DNA of 64,000 nt from Phycisphaeraceae bacterium (lineage in GTDB: Bacteria > Planctomycetota > Phycisphaerae > Phycisphaerales > UBA1924), in NCBI GenBank assembly GCA_019636625.1, contig JAHBXE010000001.1, positions 1 through 64,000 on the forward strand, in the 5' to 3' direction. This document shows positions 25,663 through 34,530 of this stretch, piece after piece; position 1 is the stretch's first letter; each line of letters opens with the position of its first letter. A model generated the notes under the pieces. The model worked only from the letters and a program-made list of their open reading frames with translations, was not told the DNA's origin and did no database searches. Both the position numbers and the translations under genes were made by a program.

Positions 25663-26685
25663 ATGAACGTACTGGTGACCGGAGGCGCGGGGTATATCGG
25701 GTCGCACGCCGTGCAACGGCTGCTCAGGGATGGCCACACGGTCACTTCGCTGGACAATCTCTACCGGGGCCATGCGGAGGCGATGGAGGCGCTGCGGCCG
25801 GCCTCGGGGGGGCGGCTTGAGTTTGTGAAGGGGGACATCGGGGACCGGGCGCTGCTCGATTCGGTGCTTCGGTCGCGGTCCGTTGAGGCGGTGATGCACT
25901 TTGCGGCCCTCGCGTACGTCGGGGAGTCCGTGCAGCAGCCGCTGGCGTACTACCGGAACAACACGGCATCGGCGCTGACACTGATCGAGGCGTGCGCGGC
26001 GGCGGGGGTGGAGAAGTTTGTGTTCAGTTCAACGTGCGCGACCTACGGCGAGCCGCCGGTGATGCCCATCCCGGAGACGACGGAGCAGCGGCCGATCAAT
26101 CCCTACGGGATGAGCAAGCTGCATGTGGAGCACATGCTGTTCGACCATGCGAAGGAGAGGGCGGCGGTGGGCAAGCCGTTCGCGTTCGCGGCGTTGCGGT
26201 ACTTCAACGTGGCGGGGAGCGATCGGACGGGCGTGCTGGGGGAGCATCACGAGCCGGAGACACACCTGATCCCCGTGATCCTGCAGGCGGCGCAGGGGCG
26301 GCGGGAGTCGGTAACGGTGTTCGGCACAGACTATCCAACGCCGGACGGAACGTGCATCCGTGATTATGTGCACGTCGAGGACCTGATCGATGCGCACGTG
26401 CGGGTGCTCGGGGCGCTGCGGCCGGGCGATCAGCGGACGTACAACCTCGGGATCGGGCGTGGGTACTCGGTCAAGGAGATCATCGATGCGGTCCGGCGGG
26501 TGACGGGGAAGGACTTCAAGGTTGTGTACGGGCCGCGCCGGCCGGGCGATCCACCGACACTCTTCGCGGACCCGTCCAAGATCCGGAGGGAGCTGGGGTG
26601 GACGGCTGCGATCACAGACCTGGGTGATATCATCGGGTCGGCGTGGGCGTGGTTTCAGAGCCATCCGCGGGGGTACGGGGTGTAA
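25663..26685 (+). CDS. galE: UDP-glucose 4-epimerase
   Basis: Protein of 340 residues of the extended short-chain dehydrogenase family, interconverting UDP-glucose and UDP-galactose with bound NAD. The NAD motif TGGAGYIGSH is at 6-15, D31 binds the adenosine ribose, T124 in SSTCATYG sits at the catalytic Ser/Thr position, and Y148/K152 form the YxxxK pair in NPYGMSKL. YFNVAG and GTCIRDYVHVEDL are conserved GalE blocks. ATG 25663 is preceded by AGGGAAGCAG. Follows lgt by 16 bases and is probably cotranscribed. Confidence 0.95.
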   Translation: MNVLVTGGAGYIGSHAVQRLLRDGHTVTSLDNLYRGHAEAMEALRPASGGRLEFVKGDIGDRALLDSVLRSRSVEAVMHFAALAYVGESVQQPLAYYRNNTASALTLIEACAAAGVEKFVFSSTCATYGEPPVMPIPETTEQRPINPYGMSKLHVEHMLFDHAKERAAVGKPFAFAALRYFNVAGSDRTGVLGEHHEPETHLIPVILQAAQGRRESVTVFGTDYPTPDGTCIRDYVHVEDLIDAHVRVLGALRPGDQRTYNLGIGRGYSVKEIIDAVRRVTGKDFKVVYGPRRPGDPPTLFADPSKIRRELGWTAAITDLGDIIGSAWAWFQSHPRGYGV

Positions 26686-26753
26686 CGGTCGGCGCGGCAG
26701 GACGGGACGCGAGGCCGAGGGGCCCCGTGTTCGGGATCTTGATACGCTTGGCC

Positions 26754-27890
26754 ATGCACGACGTGATTGTTCTTGGCGTCGGGACGTTTGGGGCTGCGGC
26801 CTGCGAGGCCCTGGCCCGCGGCGGCGCGAAGGTGCTCGGGCTCGAGCAGTTCTCCGTGGCGCACAACCGCGGGTCGCACCATGGCAAGTCGCGGATGTTC
26901 CGGATGGCGTACTACGAGCATCCGGACTACGTGCCCCTGCTCCAGCGCGCGCATGAGGGGTGGAAGGCGCTTGAATCGAGGTCCGGCGTTCGGCTGTTTC
27001 ACGAGGTCGGTGCCCTCTATCTTGGGCATCCCCAGTCAGAGCTGATGGCCGGGTCGCTGGAGGCCGCGAGGCGGCATGGGCTTGCACACCGCGTGCTCTC
27101 GCGGGCGGACCTTGCTCGGGAGTTTCCGCCGTTTCACGTACCCGACGACCACGCCGGCTTCCTGGAGCGTCGGGCGGGCTTTGTATTGCCGGAGCTTGCG
27201 ATTGAGACGATGGTGGACCTTGCCCGGCGGAGCGGGGCGACCGTGCTGGAGGGGGCAAGGGTGAAGGGATGGACGGCAGATGGCGGCTCCGTGACGGTGC
27301 ATACGGAGTCGGCGGCGTACTCGGCTCGGGCGTTGATCGTCACAGCGGGGGCGTGGTCAGGTCGCCTCATCGCGGACCTGGGTGTTCCGCTGGTGGTGAC
27401 GCGGCAGGTGCTGGGATGGGTGCAGCCCGCGAGCGACGAACCGTTTCGCAATGACGGTGAGGGGAACGGCTTTCCCTGCTGGGCGCTTGGGTACGCCGAT
27501 GGGTCGTTGCACTACGGGTTCCCGATCATGCCCGGGGAGTCGGCGCTGAAGATCGCCCTGCATGCGCGAGGTGTGGAGGCCGATCCCGATCGCCTCGACA
27601 GAACCATCACGCCCGACGATGAAGCCACGTTTCGATCCGTGATGGGCGTATTGCCCGGGGCGCGTGGGCCCACGGTGCGGACGTGCGTGTGCATGTACAC
27701 CAACTCCCCCGATGGCCACTTCATCATCGATCGCCATCCCCGGCACACGAACGTCTGGTTGGCGTGCGGCTTCAGCGGGCATGGCTTCAAATTCGCACCC
27801 GCCATCGGCGGGGCGATGGCCGACCTCGCGATGCGCGGCCGCACCGATCTGCCGATCGAGTTTCTTTCAATGAAGAGGTTCCGTTCGTGA
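26754..27890 (+). CDS. sarcosine oxidase / N-methyl amino acid oxidase family (SolA-like)
   Basis: Protein of 378 residues, a FAD-dependent amine oxidase of the monomeric sarcosine oxidase group. The dinucleotide fold begins at residue 4 with VLGVGTFGAAACEALA, the second-strand acidic residue is in GLEQF, and HHGKSRMFRMAYYE is the family's substrate-loop. The Cys in CVCMYTNSPDGHF matches the site where FAD is bound covalently in monomeric sarcosine oxidase, and ACGFSGHGFKFAPAIG closes the FAD site. The substrate (sarcosine, N-methyltryptophan or another N-methyl amino acid) cannot be read from sequence. ATG 26754 fits the fold; a longer form from 26643 would overlap galE. Confidence 0.88.
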   Translation: MHDVIVLGVGTFGAAACEALARGGAKVLGLEQFSVAHNRGSHHGKSRMFRMAYYEHPDYVPLLQRAHEGWKALESRSGVRLFHEVGALYLGHPQSELMAGSLEAARRHGLAHRVLSRADLAREFPPFHVPDDHAGFLERRAGFVLPELAIETMVDLARRSGATVLEGARVKGWTADGGSVTVHTESAAYSARALIVTAGAWSGRLIADLGVPLVVTRQVLGWVQPASDEPFRNDGEGNGFPCWALGYADGSLHYGFPIMPGESALKIALHARGVEADPDRLDRTITPDDEATFRSVMGVLPGARGPTVRTCVCMYTNSPDGHFIIDRHPRHTNVWLACGFSGHGFKFAPAIGGAMADLAMRGRTDLPIEFLSMKRFRS

Positions 27891-28432
27891 AGGGGCGTCC
27901 ACTGAGGCTGTTTGTGACCATTGATCCGCCGGAGGGGGCACGGCGGGCGATGCTCGGGCTCTTGGCGGGGCTATCGATCGATCCGCGGCACAAGGTGACG
28001 CCGCTGGATCAGGTTCATCTGACGGTGCAGTTCATCGGGGACACGGAGGAACGCGAGCTGCCGAATGTCGTGGAATCCGTGAGGCGGGCGGCCGCCGGCA
28101 TCGGGACGTTTTCGCTGTCGCCGCAGAGGCTGATCTCGCTTCCGGAGCGAGGACCGGTGCGGTTGGTCGCGTTGGAGACGGATGCGCCGACCGCGCTGCT
28201 GGAGTTGCATCGGCGGCTGGCGCACAGGCTTGCCCGTTCGCCACGGGCCAAGGCGGGGGATCGCTTTCTGCCACACCTGACGCTGTGTCGTTTCAGCGGT
28301 GAGGCACTGCCGGGACGCGTGGACAGGTCGGTTTCATTGCCCCCGTTTCCCGTCGAGCGCGTTCGCCTGATGAAGAGCTTCCTGCGCCCGCGGGGCGCGC
28401 AGCATGTGTGCTTGGAGGAAGTGGCGCTCTGA
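27887..28432 (+). CDS. thpR: RNA 2',3'-cyclic phosphodiesterase
   Basis: Protein of 181 residues of the LigT/2H phosphoesterase family, which opens 2',3'-cyclic phosphates of RNA. Both catalytic HxTx motifs are present: H44-L-T46 in QVHLTVQFIG and H130-L-T132 in LPHLTLCRF. N-terminal LRLFVTIDPP is the usual first strand. GTG 27887 overlaps the stop of the amine oxidase gene in GTGA. It converges with the esterase gene, with four bases between. Confidence 0.92.
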   Translation: MKGRPLRLFVTIDPPEGARRAMLGLLAGLSIDPRHKVTPLDQVHLTVQFIGDTEERELPNVVESVRRAAAGIGTFSLSPQRLISLPERGPVRLVALETDAPTALLELHRRLAHRLARSPRAKAGDRFLPHLTLCRFSGEALPGRVDRSVSLPPFPVERVRLMKSFLRPRGAQHVCLEEVAL

Positions 28433-28436
28433 TCGT

Positions 28437-29675
28437 TCAGTGAGCGGGGAACAGGAACTTCAGGGCGGTGGGGAAGCGCTTCGCCCAGGCGCCTTCATCG
28501 TGCACGGCGTTCTCATCGATGAGCAGCATGCGGTGCTCTGTCGAAAGCCCCGCGGCTTCCACCTGTGAATACAAGTCCTTGACGGCAGCGATGAGGGCGG
28601 CGTTGGTCTCCGCGTTAGCGGTTTCCTTGCCGCCCATGCCGAGGTACACGCGCTGCGGCCAATGACCCTCGCCGAAGAGGTTGTTCAGTCGCTTGCCGCG
28701 GAGGACGAGAGATGGGCTCTCGGCGAGCACCTTGCCGAAGGTCTGCGGGTGTTTGGTGGCGGCGTAGAGGCTGATGAGGCCGCCCAGCGAAGCGCCGCCG
28801 ATCGCACGGTTCTCAGCGCCGGGGGCTGTGCGGAAAGCGCGTTCGACGCGGGGGACCACCTCGGAGATGAGGAAGTTCACGTACGCCTCGCCGCGGGGTT
28901 CGATGTTGTCGAGCGCCGGGATGGGAAGGTACTCGCTGGCGCGTCCGGGTCCTGCATGTGGGATTCCGACGATGATGAGCGGGGTGATCTTGCCGAACTC
29001 GATGAGTTCGGTGGCGGTTTCATCGGCCCGCCATTCGGCGGGAAGGCCGGGGAACTGCTCGAAGAGGTTCTGGCCATCGTGCATGTAGAGGACCGGGTAG
29101 CGACGATCGGCATTGGCGGGCTCGTCGTAGCCGGGAGGGAGCCAGACCAGGGCGTCCCGGAACGTACCGGGAATGCCGCCGCCGACGACTGCGAGTCGGC
29201 GGACTGTGCCGACAGCGTTGATGGTGCGGTACGGGCTCAGGGCCTTGCGGGCCTGGGCCTCGGGGCGTTGGTCGGAGAACCTTTCAACTTCAATCTCGAC
29301 GATGGCGGGTTGGCCGGGGGCGATGGAGGAGACGTCTATCGCGGGCAGGCGGCGGTTGGGGATGTCGGACATGTCGGCGGCGACTTCGCACGCGTCCCAC
29401 GAGCCGCGGGTGATCTTGAACTCAAGCGGAGGGAGGTCCTTGGAAGTCGGCTTCAGAATGATCTGCCAGCGCATGTCCGACCGGGCGGAGAGCTTGTAGG
29501 CGTTGTCGCCGGGTGCCCAGCCGCCCCAGTTGGAGGCAAGGTAGAGCGGGGATTCGGTGCTGGAGAGACCGGACTTGTCCTTGACGATGAGGATCAGGCC
29601 CGTATCGGGGAGTGGCTGCGCCTGGACGAGCGATGTGGCGAAGAGCAACAGAGCGAGGCAGGTAAGGAGTTTCAT
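28437..29675 (-). CDS. secreted esterase with N-terminal carbohydrate-binding-like domain
   Basis: Protein of 412 residues. Signal peptide at 1-20 (ending VQAQ). Residues about 25-130 look like a starch-binding-type beta domain, with YLASNWGGWAPGDNAY-L and a D-x-R-W strand. The C-terminal half is an alpha/beta hydrolase of the putative esterase family (IroE/Fes, antigen 85-like): YPVLYMHDGQNLF, the nucleophile S296 in GGASLGGL, and a His near the C-terminus in NAVHDEGAWAKRF. Acts outside the cytoplasm on an unknown ester, perhaps acetylated or feruloylated polysaccharide or a siderophore. Transcribed leftward behind the dockerin gene but separated from it by a strong terminator. Confidence 0.85.
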   Translation of the reverse strand: MKLLTCLALLLFATSLVQAQPLPDTGLILIVKDKSGLSSTESPLYLASNWGGWAPGDNAYKLSARSDMRWQIILKPTSKDLPPLEFKITRGSWDACEVAADMSDIPNRRLPAIDVSSIAPGQPAIVEIEVERFSDQRPEAQARKALSPYRTINAVGTVRRLAVVGGGIPGTFRDALVWLPPGYDEPANADRRYPVLYMHDGQNLFEQFPGLPAEWRADETATELIEFGKITPLIIVGIPHAGPGRASEYLPIPALDNIEPRGEAYVNFLISEVVPRVERAFRTAPGAENRAIGGASLGGLISLYAATKHPQTFGKVLAESPSLVLRGKRLNNLFGEGHWPQRVYLGMGGKETANAETNAALIAAVKDLYSQVEAAGLSTEHRMLLIDENAVHDEGAWAKRFPTALKFLFPAH

Positions 29676-29736
29676 GGGTGACCTTCTGAGAGCACATGGT
29701 ACATGCAGACAGTCATTCGAATGGGTCCAGATACGA

Positions 29737-29765
29737 AAGCCGCTCGCCGGATCGGCGAGCGGCTT
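29737..29765 (-). terminator. intrinsic terminator of the dockerin-repeat gene
   Basis: Thirteen perfectly paired bases (AAGCCGCTCGCCG and its complement, 29737-29749 and 29753-29765) with a 3-base loop. On the minus strand the stem is followed by TTTCGTATCT. It lies 28 bases past the stop codon at 29793 and is the clearest factor-independent terminator in the window. Confidence 0.8.
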
Positions 29766-29792
29766 GGAGAAGTTGCGGTCAGGGCGGTGAGA

Positions 29793-31919
29793 TCAGGTGC
29801 AGCCGGAAGCGAACTTGTTCAAGAAGCACTGGAAGTCGTTGGCGGTGAGCAGCGGGGAGCCGGTGCTGCCGTCGCAGTTGGCGTAGGTGTCGCCGGAGGC
29901 GTACTTGTTCAGGAAGCACTGGAAGTCGTTCGCGGTGAGGCGCGGCGAGCCGGTGCTGCCGTCGCAGTTGGCGTAGCAGGTGCTCGGTGCGGCGTTGGTG
30001 ACGACGATGTACTGGTTGCCGGCGAACTGAGCGAAGTTGACGTTGCGGGTGGCTCCGGGGGAGTCAGGGCTGGGCATGCCACCGATGACCTGATTGGACA
30101 TCTGGCCATAGCCGCCGTTGGACCCATTGGCAGAATCAGCACTGAGGAAACCGGCAACCTTGACGCTGGTTATTGTGGAAGGGTTCGGGGAGCACGACGC
30201 GGGCGAGTTCTCGACACAGGCGAGCTCGGCGAGATCGATTTCAAGCTCGAGGCCGGTGGTGACGAGGGCGGCGCCGGTGATGGTGGTGGCGGTAACGCCC
30301 GCGGTGTTCGAGTTGTCGTACGCGACGCGGAGAAGGCCGGCGGGTGGCGCGATGGGCGTGGCGGGGTTAAGCTGGACGGCCGCGCCGGCATGGCGGGGGG
30401 CGTAGTTGGTGTAGAGCTCCTGCACGCCGGCCTGGGCGTTGAGGAGCGGGCCGGCGAAGGGGACTGGCTGGTACTGGGCCTTGTCGCCCCCGTCGTAGGC
30501 GCCGTAGTCGAGCGGGAGGTCGGTGCCCTGTTGGCGGCGGATGCCGTTGGTGCGGAGCACAAGGGCATTGACGTACTGCTGGACGGAAGGCGGGCTGCCG
30601 GCGCCGATGTTGCCGTTGGAGTAGGCCAGCCAGTAGTCGGCGAAGAAGCCGTCGTCGAAGGTGAGGCCGTTGCCGGAGCCGTCGTCGCACATGTTGGCGA
30701 AGCCGTTGAAGTCGATGGGGGCGTGGTTGTTCTCGAGGCGGTTCTGCCCACCGGGGAAAGCATCGAAGAACAGGTTGAGCTTGGTGAAGGCGCTGTTGCA
30801 GTTGCCGGTGACGAGGAGATAGAGCTTGTTGTTGAAGATGCGGCCGTAGACGGAGTTGATCTCGGAGCCGTTGGCCGTGTTCGGGTTGCCGCTGGGCGGG
30901 GGGCAGAAGCCCAGGACGCCCGCGGTGTTGGAGTTATCGATGGTGCAGAGGATGGCGGGCGCGCCGACATCGCCGCCGGTGAGCGTGCCGCCGGTCTGCG
31001 CGGAAAAGGCGCCGCAGTAGAACTCCGTGGTGGTGCCGATCTGGCCGAAGTCCACGAAACCGACGTAGTTGCCAGCGTCTTCGTAGCCGCCCACGCCGAC
31101 CCAGTAGTTGGCGTTGAAGCCGGCGTCGAACTTCAGGCCGGGCTCGGACCCGTTGTCGCACATGGCGAGAATGCGGGAGGGGTTGGTGGCGGTGAGCTGG
31201 TTCTGGCCGCCGGCCGCGCCGGTGTCGATGAAGATCTCGAGCTTGTTCGCGTTGGACTCGAGGTTGCCCGGGATGAGCATGTACAGGAAGCCGCCGTTGA
31301 CGACGGCGTAGACACCGTCGAGCTCAGAGCCGTTGCAGAGGCCGGGGAGGCCGGTGGTGGCGTCGCCGAAGCCGGTGCGGCAGGTCTGGGTTGCCTTGAG
31401 GGCGCCGTACGCGATCGCATCGTTCGGGAAGCCGGTGTTGGTCAGCTTGCCGTCCATGGTGGGAGCGAACGAGCCGTTGACGACGCCGGAGAAGAACTGG
31501 TTGCCGCCGAGGCCGCCGGCGATAGTCGAAAAGTCGATGAGGCGCGGGTTGCCGAGGTTCGCGGTGCCCTGGGTGGGCGTGCCCGGAGGAAGGCCGGGGA
31601 GCACCTGGTTGGAAACAAAGTCGTGGAACTGGCCGTTGATGAACAGGCAGATCTTGAGGTTCGAAGCGGCGGGGTTGCCCAACGCGGAGAGGGGGATGGC
31701 GATTTCAACGCCGGTCTGAACAGCGCCGGGGTTTCCGACGACGGTGTTGTCGCATGAAGCGCCGGAGTTGTCGCCGAAGTTCGTGGGCTGGTTCTGCACC
31801 CACAAGGGCGTCGTGCCGTAGAACGCGTCGTCGCGGATACCGTCAAGTACGGGCTGTGCGACGGCGTGCCCGGCGAGGCAGGCGAGTGTGGCGGCGGTGA
31901 TGGCGGGGGTTCTCTTCAT
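29793..31919 (-). CDS. secreted protein with GC-type dockerin repeats
   Basis: Protein of 708 residues. Signal peptide about 1-21 ending AVAQ. The central region repeats a module: segments around DDAFYGTTPLWVQNQPTNF, ELDGVYAVVNGGFLYMLIPGN and EINSVYGRIFNNKLYLLVTGN are similar, each with a SNANKLEIFIDT- or TKLNLFFDA-type strand and a G-G-Q-N turn, suggesting repeated beta domains. The C-terminus carries two tandem repeats of YANCDGSTGSP followed by LTANDFQCFLNK, about 30 residues each (90 bp in the DNA), ending ASGCT. This ending is typical of Phycisphaerae exported proteins and combines calcium-loop-like and Cys features. Two divergent CDNS-type cysteines may form disulfides. ATG 31919 has GGGAG upstream. 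Role unknown; probably surface-associated. Confidence 0.82.
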   Translation of the reverse strand: MKRTPAITAATLACLAGHAVAQPVLDGIRDDAFYGTTPLWVQNQPTNFGDNSGASCDNTVVGNPGAVQTGVEIAIPLSALGNPAASNLKICLFINGQFHDFVSNQVLPGLPPGTPTQGTANLGNPRLIDFSTIAGGLGGNQFFSGVVNGSFAPTMDGKLTNTGFPNDAIAYGALKATQTCRTGFGDATTGLPGLCNGSELDGVYAVVNGGFLYMLIPGNLESNANKLEIFIDTGAAGGQNQLTATNPSRILAMCDNGSEPGLKFDAGFNANYWVGVGGYEDAGNYVGFVDFGQIGTTTEFYCGAFSAQTGGTLTGGDVGAPAILCTIDNSNTAGVLGFCPPPSGNPNTANGSEINSVYGRIFNNKLYLLVTGNCNSAFTKLNLFFDAFPGGQNRLENNHAPIDFNGFANMCDDGSGNGLTFDDGFFADYWLAYSNGNIGAGSPPSVQQYVNALVLRTNGIRRQQGTDLPLDYGAYDGGDKAQYQPVPFAGPLLNAQAGVQELYTNYAPRHAGAAVQLNPATPIAPPAGLLRVAYDNSNTAGVTATTITGAALVTTGLELEIDLAELACVENSPASCSPNPSTITSVKVAGFLSADSANGSNGGYGQMSNQVIGGMPSPDSPGATRNVNFAQFAGNQYIVVTNAAPSTCYANCDGSTGSPRLTANDFQCFLNKYASGDTYANCDGSTGSPLLTANDFQCFLNKFASGCT

Positions 31920-32277
31920 GGTGCTTGCTCCCGGTGTCGGCCCGTCGGCGGGCCGTGGATGGTTCCTCTCCAAAGGCAGGGTTCGGCCTGTTCCTCGGGT
32001 GCAGGCGATGATAATGAAACGCCGGAGTTTTCCAAGCGGTTTTCGCGAGCTTCCGTTGTTCACGCGCGGGGCGAACCGCTCGAAGGTTCGCGGATTTCCG
32101 CGGGGTGGCCGGAGGCGGATAGGGTGTCTTCCCGGTTTTGAGTTATTCACCCTGAAACGATGATCGAACCGCGATTCTCGTGGTATCTCAATCTTGACGA
32201 TTTCGCGTGTCTTTCGCTAACTTGTCCGTACATGTGCTTCGTCGATCGCGTCGGGCGGACTCCACCGAGGACCCTGC
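31920..32277. promoter_or_regulatory. divergent intergenic region between dockerin and pseudopilin genes
   Basis: 358 bases without a gene, more AT-rich than its surroundings, so it probably holds two divergent promoters. A TTGACG at 32194-32199 could be a -35 box for the rightward gene, but the best -10 candidate (TAACTT, 32219-32224) is poor and spaced 19 bases. GAGGA at 32267-32271 is a plausible ribosome binding site for ATG 32278. I see no RNA gene. Confidence 0.35.
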
Positions 32278-33216
32278 ATGAGTTTCAGAACACGCCGAGA
32301 CAGGGCCTTCACGCTGATCGAGCTTCTCGTGGTGATCGCGATCATCGCGCTGCTGATCGGCATTCTGCTCCCCGCGCTGTCGAAGGCCAGGGCCTCGGCG
32401 CAGGTGGGCAAGTGTCTGGCGAACTGCCGGCAGATGGGCCTGGCGCTGACGCTGTACGCGAACGAGAACCGGAGCTGGTACCCGGTGATGCCCGTGGGCG
32501 GGGCGCAGACGGCTGCGAACATCTACGCCAACCAGAACCTCTACGGGGGCGTGGCGGGATTGTTCAGCCTGCGGCAGCAGGGGGATACGGTGGACATGTG
32601 CTGGGGTGGGTCTTCGCCGACGGGCACCGGGTACTTTCTTCCCAATGGGAGCCTCAACCCGGATGTCAGCCCGCTGATGCGGCCGTACCTTGACAGCTTC
32701 GGGGTGCTGGTCTGCCCTGCGGACAAGCAGGATCGCTACTTCGGGACGCCTTACATCGGCAACAACTTGAACTACCCGGGGACGAGCCGCCTCAAGAAGC
32801 CTGAAGTCCCGGGCAAGGAAGAGGATGTCATTCACTACAACATCAGCTACCTGTACATCGCGGGTTTCAAGACGGACGAGTCGAACATCATCAATCCCGC
32901 CCCGCTGTGGGGAGACGAGACGGACTGTGCGGATGTCGGGACGCGGGCGTGGTATGGGGCGGGGGCCAACGCCCCGAACGCGCAGACGCCGGGTTCCATC
33001 GCGGCGGGGGCTCCCTCTGCCGGGCGGTACGGCAAGGTGGACAACCATGGAACCGCGGGGGCCAACTTCGTGTTCACGGATGGGCACGCGGCGTTCCTTA
33101 AGGACAACATTCACGATGTGTTCTTCCGCAGCCCGCAGGGCGCGCCGAACACGAATCCTCAGAACGTCAACCTGATCGATCCCACCCGCAGTTCGCGGGT
33201 TCAGACCATCGACTGA
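32278..33216 (+). CDS. pseudopilin with H-X9-DG C-terminal signature
   Basis: Protein of 312 residues. The leader RRDRA is followed by [27 protein letters not shown], the most common planctomycete prepilin N-terminus, with Glu at +5; cleavage would follow Ala instead of Gly. [19 protein letters not shown] follows as in the family. Near the C-terminus [20 protein letters not shown] fits the H-X9-DG pattern. Planctomycetes encode dozens of such proteins; their individual roles are unknown and they are thought to be type II secretion-like pseudopilins or surface filaments. It stands alone here, away from the pilT cluster. Confidence 0.88.
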   Translation: MSFRTRRDRAFTLIELLVVIAIIALLIGILLPALSKARASAQVGKCLANCRQMGLALTLYANENRSWYPVMPVGGAQTAANIYANQNLYGGVAGLFSLRQQGDTVDMCWGGSSPTGTGYFLPNGSLNPDVSPLMRPYLDSFGVLVCPADKQDRYFGTPYIGNNLNYPGTSRLKKPEVPGKEEDVIHYNISYLYIAGFKTDESNIINPAPLWGDETDCADVGTRAWYGAGANAPNAQTPGSIAAGAPSAGRYGKVDNHGTAGANFVFTDGHAAFLKDNIHDVFFRSPQGAPNTNPQNVNLIDPTRSSRVQTID

Positions 33217-33271
33217 CGCCGCGGCCCGCTCGGCCTGTCCGGCATATGCGCATCGGTACACTGCTGACCCC

Positions 33272-34468
33272 GTGACAGGCACGCCAGCTTCAATCCGCGC
33301 TCAACGCACACGCCCACGCTGGCGGCGGGTGTTGGCCGCGCAGGAGTCGGGGCTGATTGTCGTGATCGCGTTGATGATGCTGGGGCTGACGCTGGCGACG
33401 GAGTCGATCCGGCGGCCGCATTTTGTGGCGCCTTCGCCGGGCGGCTCGCTGACGAGCGTGGAGGGTGGCTGGGTGCTCAAGGGGGCGGACGGCCGGGAGA
33501 AGAAGTACGCGGCGGCGGACGGGTACGAGCTGCTGGACTCGGGGGGCGAGCCAAGGCTGCGCCGGTTCGTGATGGTGAACAAGTTTCTGAACAAGGAGAA
33601 TCTCGTCGGGGTCGCGACGGTGTCGAGCTTCATCGCGATCATGGCGGTGGGCATGTCGGGCATCATCATTTCGGGAGGGATCGACCTGTCGGTGGGATCG
33701 ATCTATGCGCTGGCGGCGGTCGCGGGCGCGTTTGCCATGCAGGCCCTGGGGCCGGGGGCATCGCTCGCGGTGGCGCTGCCGATCGGGTTGCTTGTGTGTT
33801 GTGGAGTCGGCGCGTTGTGTGGCGCGGCCAACGGCTCGGTGGTGGTGGGGTTGCGTGTTCACCCCTTCATCGTCACGCTGGGCGGCATGGCGATTTACCG
33901 TGGGTTGGCCTTTGTCACGACGCAGGGGCAATCGATCGGTGACTTTCCTTCGGCGCTCACGCTCGGGTTCTTCAAGAAGACGATGGGGGGCGTCAATCCG
34001 GTGCCGATGATCTTCATGGTCGTGATCGCGGTCGCGGGAGCGGTGGTGCTGCGGCACACGGTGTTTGGTCGTCGAACCTTCGCGATCGGGGGGAACGAGA
34101 CCGCGGGGCGCTATGCGGGCATCCCGGTGGGCCGCACGAAGATCATGCTCTTTACGATCGCGGGTCTGCTGGCCGGGCTGGCGGCCTTGATGCGGCTGGG
34201 GTACTACGGGGCTGTGGCCTCGGATGCGGGGCAGGGGTATGAGCTGGATGTCATCGCCGCGGCAGTGGTGGGGGGAGCGTCGTTGAGCGGAGGACGGGGG
34301 TCGGCGTTCGGGGCGATGCTGGGGGCGGTGGTGATCCAGTTGATCGAGAATGGGATCGTCGTGCTCGGCATCGATTCGAACTACAAGCTGATCATTGTCG
34401 GGATGGCAATCGTGGTCGCGGTGGTTGTGGACCAGGCGAAGCAGCGGTTGACCGCGGGGCGGGGGTAG
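33272..34468 (+). CDS. sugar ABC transporter permease (RbsC type)
   Basis: Protein of 398 residues, an inner-membrane permease of the ribose/galactose (BPD_transp_2) family. The core shows ISGGIDLSVGSIYALAAVAGA, GALCGAANGSVVVGLRVHPFIVTLGGM (family motif with the F-I-x-T-L-G core), GRRTFAIGGNETAGRYAGI and AAAVVGGASLSGGRGSAFG. Between the first membrane helix and the core, about 65 polar residues (roughly 45-110) are inserted that RbsC proteins do not normally have; they would lie outside the membrane. GTG start at 33272 without a clear Shine-Dalgarno sequence. First gene of the importer group. Confidence 0.9.
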   Translation: MTGTPASIRAQRTRPRWRRVLAAQESGLIVVIALMMLGLTLATESIRRPHFVAPSPGGSLTSVEGGWVLKGADGREKKYAAADGYELLDSGGEPRLRRFVMVNKFLNKENLVGVATVSSFIAIMAVGMSGIIISGGIDLSVGSIYALAAVAGAFAMQALGPGASLAVALPIGLLVCCGVGALCGAANGSVVVGLRVHPFIVTLGGMAIYRGLAFVTTQGQSIGDFPSALTLGFFKKTMGGVNPVPMIFMVVIAVAGAVVLRHTVFGRRTFAIGGNETAGRYAGIPVGRTKIMLFTIAGLLAGLAALMRLGYYGAVASDAGQGYELDVIAAAVVGGASLSGGRGSAFGAMLGAVVIQLIENGIVVLGIDSNYKLIIVGMAIVVAVVVDQAKQRLTAGRG

Positions 34469-34530
34469 GATCTGTGTATCACGAGCGAATGGCCGGGAAG
34501 TCAACACCAACGTTCAGTGGGAGAAGAAGC

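Noticed and set aside
29703..31757. A 684-codon open frame on the plus strand
   Set aside because: Opposite the dockerin-repeat gene; Gly/Val/Ala-rich shadow that would also read through the terminator hairpin.
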